Shown: piece after piece, positions 58,127 through 64,000 of the stretch
How positions within the stretch are numbered: position 1 is the first letter of the stretch
How the letters are laid out: the number at the start of each line of letters is the position of its first letter
Translations under genes and position numbers: made by a program
Assembly (NCBI GenBank): GCA_964006375.1
Contig: OZ023267.1
Coordinates: forward strand, 35,971,766-36,035,765
Source of the DNA: Tillus elongatus
Lineage: Eukaryota; Arthropoda; Insecta; Coleoptera; Cleridae
Length of the DNA stretch: 64,000 nucleotides
Reading direction: 5' to 3'
Notes under the pieces: generated by a model
Told to the model about the DNA's origin: nothing
Seen by the model: the letters and a program-made list of their open reading frames with translations, nothing else
The model's database searches: none

Positions 58127-58939
58127 CAGGGCTTTCATTAATTCCCGAACCCCACGTGACCGGATTCTGTCTCTCTCTTAGTGGAATTTGATTTTATGAG
58201 TTGTCAGTCAAAAAGTAACCAAAAAAAAAACCACTAGACTAGGGACCCTAAAGTTACTAAATCAATTGACAGTTCCAGTCCATTGGCGCTCAATTCCCCT
58301 TTGACGGTTATTTTGTATGTATATTGCGTATTTTCAAAGTTCGCCATGTTTACCTTCTTCAAATAAGTTTCTATCTGTTGGAAAATAAAAATAAACAGTT
58401 TTTATAAAAATTTAGCATTTTCATTGCGTTTTTACGTAAGTTAAAAGTGTAGGTATGTTAAGGTTATGTTGTTGATGATATTCGACATCACATGGAACGA
58501 AGCCCTACCAAATCTGTTCGTCGGTAATCTGCCCAAACAGGTATATATTTGTTACATCTTACACAATACACATTCCTAAAACCATAAATTAGAAGTTTAA
58601 ATAATCCGACCTCAATTTGTTTACGTACATTACAAAATTTTGATATCTATACAAAATAAAAGTAATATTTTATTATGTTTTTAATTTATTTTTCTAACAA
58701 TCAATAACATTAAACCATACATGAACAGACTTGCTGTTAAAAATACTAAATAATAAATACATTTAAGACATTTACTGTTTCAACTTATTATAATTTTTAT
58801 ATTTTTTATAAAACCCCAAAGGAAATATGAGACGACACTGGCATCTTAGGGATTTCATTAATTTAGGTTGTACAACCGTGTATGCTGGGTTGCCTAACTT
58901 AAGCGGTCACGTGGGGTTCGGGAATTAATGAAAGCCCTG
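58127..58939. mobile_element. Nested 813 bp TIR element
   Basis: Perfect 36 bp terminal inverted repeats beginning CAGGGCTTTCATTAATTCCC, flanked by TA on each side. The interior has no long ORF. Confidence 0.85.
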
Positions 58940-59045
58940 TACATGTTGCTGCATGCTGCATCTAAACAATAACAATGCGGTTCTTCAATTATTAATAATG
59001 GGTTTCAGGAAATAAGTTTTAAAGGAAATCATTGGGGCTTGTAAT

Positions 59046-59997
59046 TAGAGGTGTGCCAACCCATATTTTGTTCGAACCGAACTATGAACGAATCCAAGCA
59101 AATATGTTGCTTCGAACTTCGAACCTCTGAAATAGTATGTCTAAGGTTCACAGTCGAACTTCGGACTTCTTAGAAATTCAAAATGGAACATCGAACTACA
59201 CAAAATTCTTCAGTGTTCTTTTTACAAAAAGGAAGGATTCGACAAATTTGCAGGTTGATTGGGTGAAAATTAATTCCGGTTCTGATCGTTGTGGAGATGG
59301 GTCAACGTTAAATCAAAAACACAAAATATTTGAAATTTTTTTAGATTTCTAGATCTATAGATAATATAAATATGTTGTTGTTTGGTATTCGCTAGGCAGT
59401 TTTTGCAAACAGGTTGGGAGGGTTCAAAGTGAGCATGATAGGTATAAAATAACCACTTACAAGTTTGAACTGTCTCCCGATTGTGAATATTTAACTGTTT
59501 TGGCTCACTGTGTAATAAAGGATGTTGAAACCAGTGTTTTCCAAAGACAGTCTGTAATTATCCTCCAATTCTGAACATTTATGTGACCGATCGCTTTTGA
59601 ACACCGCCATCATAATGTTGTTACTGTTGGGAGGCTAGGATGTACTAGAAAAATAATTCTGTGACTGCTAAATGGCTCCGTCGTGTCTCAATGTGTCCCA
59701 TCTACTGTCAAAAATATGCATGAGTAAAATCTCCTGAAACTATGCTATCGACTCAATGAGTTTAAAGCGCCGCTGCCGAGTTAAAGGGGCCGCAACTTCG
59801 CTACTTTTGGCAACATTCAATGCCTGTAAAGTTAAATTTCGAAGTATTTTTGAGCAACGAACTTCGGACTATTTTGGAGAATTACATATTTTGAACTTCG
59901 AACTATTTCAACATCGCTAGTGCGAACATATTTTCGAATCGAAGGTTAGGTTCGAGTTCGGGTTCGGTTCGGAATTTCGAAGCTTCGCACACCTCTA
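59046..59997. mobile_element. Nested hAT-like element, complete (952 bp)
   Basis: Ends TAGAGGTGTGCCAACC on the left and CTTCGCACACCTCTA on the right, with a perfect 8 bp duplication CTTGTAAT at 59038-59045 and 59998-60005. The subterminal regions are full of TTCGAA motifs. No transposase. Confidence 0.9.
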
Positions 59998-60302
59998 CTT
60001 GTAATAAATATGTGCATATTCATTATGTTACAATATATATTCTTATACATCCATGTTATGGCTATGTGTTATGTATTTTATTTTTGGTGATTTTTAAAAT
60101 GAAGTGTTAATTTTAAATTATTGGTATAATTATCTTTTATACAAATCACATTGTTATATCTAAACATACATACATACATATTACGTATGTATTTTACTTG
60201 AAAAGTCAAAACTCACGTTATACTCATTGGATGTGGTGACCTCCGCCTATGACGACCCAATCTTAAAGGCCCCTTCCGTGTCGTTATAACCGAATTTTAC
60301 TG

Positions 60303-60990
60303 TACATTAATTAGTATATTTTTTAGCAGTAGAAAGTTGTAAAATTTCTTAACTTATTTATTTCAATATAAAAAAAAATTACATAAAAATAAATGAAACA
60401 AAGGTGTAATTTATTTGAATTTAACACAATTTTTCCAAGCCTATTGAGATAATCATTGTTACATGTTTGCTTCTCATAAAATTCTGTCAAACCCAACAGA
60501 TCTACCATAATTTGTTCTATGACAGTTCACTTGAAATACGCTGGTCGACCCTCAGATACCTGAAAATTGACTTTTTTAAATAAATCTATAGTATTATATG
60601 ATAGTTTGTACAAAAACAAATTGTAATTCTTCTTTTGCGACCTCACATATTCAATGAAGTGTATAACAAGGTATAGTCACAAAAATCTCAGATAAAACCA
60701 TAAGTTTTAAATCACAATTATTTCAAAAACTTATACTGAATTTTCTCAAGTATACTGACATGTATGCTGTAAAATAGGGTCCAGATGACAGAACGGTATT
60801 CAAGAACACACCTTATAGGTGAAATCTATAAACATATAATAGCATCAGTATTAGAAAAATTAAAATGTATGTCTCTTAATAAAACCTAGCATTTTCAATG
60901 CTCTGTTGATCGCCATAATAAATTAAAAATTAGCAGTAAATGTGACTCCTAACTCCTTAACTCTGTCAACAGTATTGATAAAGTGTTGAT
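60303..60990 (+). other. Intergenic or intronic, nothing recognised
   Basis: AT-rich, with a degraded stretch near 60770-60960 (GGTATTCAAGAACACACC) that may be an old LINE fossil. No support for a gene. Confidence 0.4.
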
Positions 60991-61090
60991 TAGGGGTGTG
61001 CAAAGATTAGAAATTTCGAACTGAACTTCCCTATTTCTGAGGTTCCAAAGTTCGAGGCAATATATTTGCTCAAGTTCAGACCATCTTGGC
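60991..61090 (+). mobile_element. hAT-like element end fragment
   Basis: Starts TAGGGGTGTGCAAAG and keeps the GTTCGAGGCAATATATTTGC subterminal sequence seen near 42780. The other end was not found. Confidence 0.55.
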
Positions 61091-61339
61091 CGGACCATAG
61101 AGCTCTCGGTACAGAATAACTCGGAAAAGAGGGTTATCTCGCTCAAGTAGAGTGTGCTGCCAAATAACAGAGGGGACTGTGTTGAGTTTTTTACGCTGAT
61201 ATCAGTGTTCATGGGATTTTGTACAGGATGAAAGTGCTAACATTAACAGCAAGTTTGAAGAGTTTATGCATGTTTTGTAGCAGGCATACCTAACTGCATT
61301 TCCAGAGAAGAAATATATAGTTCGCTCCAATTAATCTAA

Positions 61340-63380
61340 CAATATTGATTGGTTTAACAGTAAATTAAGAGCTATGAGAGAACACTTAAGGTTCCTTGGT
61401 GATGGTTGTAGGCAGCATCCAGGCCCTAAAAATGAGGCAATATATAGGGAATACAGGAAAATATACCAGAAGTCTATCTGTAAGGCAAAAGTCAATGCAA
61501 ATGATGTATTGATAAGTTCTTCTGGAAACTCTGTCCAAACAATGTGGCAGGTTATCAACAAACATAGAAGTAACTGCAAAAGGAGTGACTGTGAGACTAA
61601 GATTTCCTCTGAACAGTTCAATGAATATTTCCTGAATGTTGCTGGTAACATAAGAAGCAAAATTTCCAAGTCAAATATTGACCCCTTGATATACCTGCAA
61701 CGGAATCAAGCATCACACAAGAGCTTCACATTTACCGAGGGGAGCTTTAATACTATACGTGATATTATAGATAAACTGAAAAGCAAGAGGGGCAGGGACA
61801 TTTTTGGCTTGAGCCTGAACATTATTAAATACGTTAAGAATATGTTGATAGTACCACTTATGAAGCTGATAAACCAGTGTTTCAGGGAGAATATATTTCC
61901 ATACATCCTAAAAAATGCTTTGGTGGTACCACTCTTCAAAAAAGGTGATCCTGATGAAATAGAAAACTACCGGCCTATATCTTTACTACCAGTTGTCAAA
62001 AATAATGGAAAAATGCATGGCAAAACAAATGGTAAATTTTTTGAAGAAAACAACTTGTTCAGCGCGTGCCAATTTGGTTTCAGACAAAACAAGGGCACTA
62101 CGCTGAGCATTCTGGACTTGGTCTTCCATATTTTAGATGCATACCATAATAACAGATATGATATTGTATTATTCTGTAACCTAAGTAAGGCCTTTGATTG
62201 TGTCGGCCATGGGACTGTCCTGGCAAAACTTGAGGCTTATAAGTTTGGTGCTGGTAGTGTCGCTCTGGTGCGATCTTATCTGGAGCATAAGTGTCAGTCA
62301 GTGCGGTGCGCTGGGGTGACATCGGGGAGGGGTGAGATTTCTGCAGGTGTACCGCAGGGGTCCGTCCTGGGACCCATTTTGTTCCTAATATATAAACGAT
62401 CTGCCAAAGTGTAGCGGTTCTGCCGAGTTCACGCTGTTTGTCGATGATACAACGATATCCGTCACCGCTGATAGCCTGAGGGTTCCTGGGGGGACTCAGT
62501 GGCGGCTCAGGGTGAGGCCGAACAGTGGTTTGCAGCAAATGATCTGCTACTTAACAGAGAAAAGACAAATAGAATGGTGTTCTCTATGAGGCAACTTGAC
62601 GAGGCAAGGGCACTGTTGGAGAGCACAAAATTTCTGGGTGTTGTCATTGACTTAAGGCTTCTGTGGGACAAACATGTTTACTCAGTGGCTGGTAAACTCT
62701 CGAGGGGCCTGTTCTGGCTTCGGGGCCTGGTTGGCAGTGTTTCGGTTCCTGTTCTGTGGACAACGTATTTCACCGCTTTTCACTCACATATTTCTTATGA
62801 TATCTTGGTTTGGGGTCATGCTGCTGGTGCTAAGCGTCTCTTTGGGCTCCAGCGTAAGGCTATATGTGTGATGTGTGGTGCAGGTTACAGGGATGATTGT
62901 AGAGCGCTCTTTGGACACATGAATATACTTACATTATCAGCACTCTATATCTTTGAAATTTTGATGTATATCAAGGAGAATATAGGTGAATACCAGAGTC
63001 ACTGAGATATCCATACCTATGATACAAGACAAGGGGAGATCATTGTGCCCATCTATTGGGGACTGGAGAGATGTCGGAGTGAGACTGGCCAGTGGGCAAT
63101 TAAGTTATACAATAAAATACCTGCTTATATCAGAGACTTGCCATTGTCCAAGTTTAGGAACAGAGTGAGGGAAATACTGTTGAGAAATTTCTTCTATTCA
63201 GTGGAAGAGTTCTTGAGGTTCGAGTTTTAGAATTTAGATGTAAAGTTTTCCAGGGTTTCTGGATGATTTTATGTTTAGCCTTTAAAATGATTTTGTGTGC
63301 AGCTTTTTTTCGGTGATTTTATCTGTATTGTTTGTGACCTGTGCATATTGCTGTGTGTAATCCTGTCAATAATAAATTAT
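61340..63380 (+). mobile_element. LINE family E (CR1/Kiri-like), broken
   Basis: Sense orientation. A pre-RT region and RT fingers/palm (61374-62414), a frameshift at the catalytic region, a C-terminal part (62499-63005) and a last piece (63045-63230, WAIKLYNKIPAYIRDLPLSK), followed by an AATAATAAATTATTATTA tail. Confidence 0.8.
61374..62414 (+). pseudogene. LINE E pre-RT and RT fragment
   Basis: 346 codons: NALVVPLFKKGDPDEIENYR (fingers), CQFGFRQNKGTTLSI, CNLSKAFDCVGH (Asn replaces the usual catalytic Asp in xDLSKAF) and SAGVPQGSVLGPILF. The frame is lost at 62390. The next frame reads FTLFVDDTT, with Val in place of the Ala of YADD. Both changes suggest a dead enzyme. Confidence 0.8.
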
Positions 63381-63821
63381 TATTAGCATGAAAATGAAAT
63401 GTATCGCACGGACTTCGTGCTGGTTTTGTGGTTGGTATTTTTTTTAAATGATTGGTAATTTAATTTGTGACCGATTGTTGCAATTATTCCAACATGCAAA
63501 CCACATTTTTGTGGTTTACCTCAATATCAACTAAATTTCAGACGGCATCTAGATAAAATCTTTCTAAATCTTTGGTTTGGCAAAGGTGAATAGCGGTCTC
63601 CCAAGATCTCTAGATCTTATACCTTGGGACTTTTTCCTATGAGATTATGTAAGTCAAAATTTTACGAAATGGGACCTCATAATCTTGAGCAATTAAAACA
63701 CAAGAAATGAAATAGCAAACATTTCACCTAATACGTTTTAGAAATTCCATTCTTGCTTTTAATCCAAGACTAGGCCATTTTTTTGTTTTCAATGGTGAAC
63801 ATTTTGAATATTTGTTGTAAC
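63381..63821 (+). other. Nothing recognised
   Basis: AT-rich sequence between LINE E and the last hAT-like element. Confidence 0.5.
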
Positions 63822-64000
63822 TAGAGGTGTGCGAAGCTTCGAAATTCCGAACCGAACCCGAACTCCAACCAAACCTTCGGTTCGCAAAATTGTTCGCCTT
63901 AGGCAATATTAAGTAGTTAGGAGTTCGAAATACGTAATTCTCCAAAATAGTTCGAAGTTCGTTGCTCAAAAATACTTCGAGATTGAACTTACATCCATTC
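63822..64000 (+). mobile_element. hAT-like element, left end (cut by window edge)
   Basis: Starts TAGAGGTGTGCGAAGCTTCG and continues with CGAACCGAACCCGAACTCC, matching the complement of the right end at 59997. Only the first 179 bp are in the window. Confidence 0.8.

Larger units (their letters stand above)
57857..60302. mobile_element. TA-flanked DNA transposon (pogo/Tc1-like), non-autonomous
   Basis: Ends CAGTCAAAGCCG...TAACGACATC on the left and CAGTAAAATTCGGTTATAAC (complement) on the right, flanked by TA on both sides. The GTAACGACGGCT and TAGCGACGA phrases are typical of this insect repeat type. Its interior is interrupted by two other transposons. No transposase ORF. Confidence 0.75.

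Noticed and set aside
60770..60990. Possible LINE remnant before the hAT fragment
   Set aside because: Only vague resemblance to RT thumb regions on the minus strand; no motif could be read with confidence.

Overview
This 64 kb window looks like AT-rich genomic DNA from an arthropod, most likely an insect. The evidence is spliced genes with short exons, several insect-type non-LTR retrotransposon groups, and one recognisable host gene. That gene carries an ATRX-type ADD domain (a GATA-like finger followed by a PHD finger) and corresponds to the ATRX N-terminal/ADD1 family of insects. I cannot name the species. No tRNA, rRNA, CRISPR or prokaryotic feature was seen.

Host gene. A probable promoter and noncoding first exon lie at about 22.74-23.13 kb, with a CRE-like palindrome and a ~195 bp tandem repeat just upstream. 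Eleven coding exons follow on the + strand, from an ATG at 23320 to 57731. They give about 732 codons with continuous phase, and the gene runs past the right edge or into an unseen last exon. Exons 2-9 (my numbering) encode an acidic, disordered N-terminus; the ADD domain is split between 42908-43155 and 56990-57138; a basic/Pro-rich tail follows. Every intron before the ADD exon is phase 1, so the linker exons are symmetric.

Layout. 1-7.6 kb: a ~2.6 kb direct duplication made of a TA-microsatellite repeat family and a MITE-like family whose ends read GGACGCAGCAAGTGCG. 7.6-14.5 kb: a giant inverted repeat (2.7 kb arms, 1.47 kb spacer) carrying two copies of one broken LINE. 14.5-22 kb: more TA-family repeats, a LINE fossil, a third copy of the same LINE and a small foldback element. 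23.3-29.1 kb: gene exons with a 2.1 kb foldback element in one intron. 29.5-34.7 kb: an apparently intact two-ORF non-LTR element (endonuclease, RT, RNase H) with target-site duplications, antisense in an intron. 35-43 kb: a SINE, more repeats, a 5'-truncated LINE and a hAT-like element containing a degenerate satellite. 43.3-49.2 kb: a solo LTR and an inverted pair of one LINE family. 49.2-56.6 kb: a ~0.6 kb (ACAT)n tract, then a 1.49 kb unit present three times, each copy carrying a canonical-looking type I hammerhead ribozyme motif. 57.8-60.3 kb: a TA-flanked DNA transposon with two others nested inside. 61.3-64 kb: another broken LINE and hAT-like ends.

Two themes stand out. First, (TA)n tracts sit at many rearrangement borders (inverted repeat, triplication, MITE/TA family), so they appear to act as breakpoints. 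Second, hammerhead-type motifs occur in two different repeat settings. The one in the triplicated unit lies 306 bp from a second half-site, which looks like a retrozyme (a small ribozyme-bearing non-autonomous retroelement). All calls were made by eye from sequence, without database searches; clade names for transposons are approximate.
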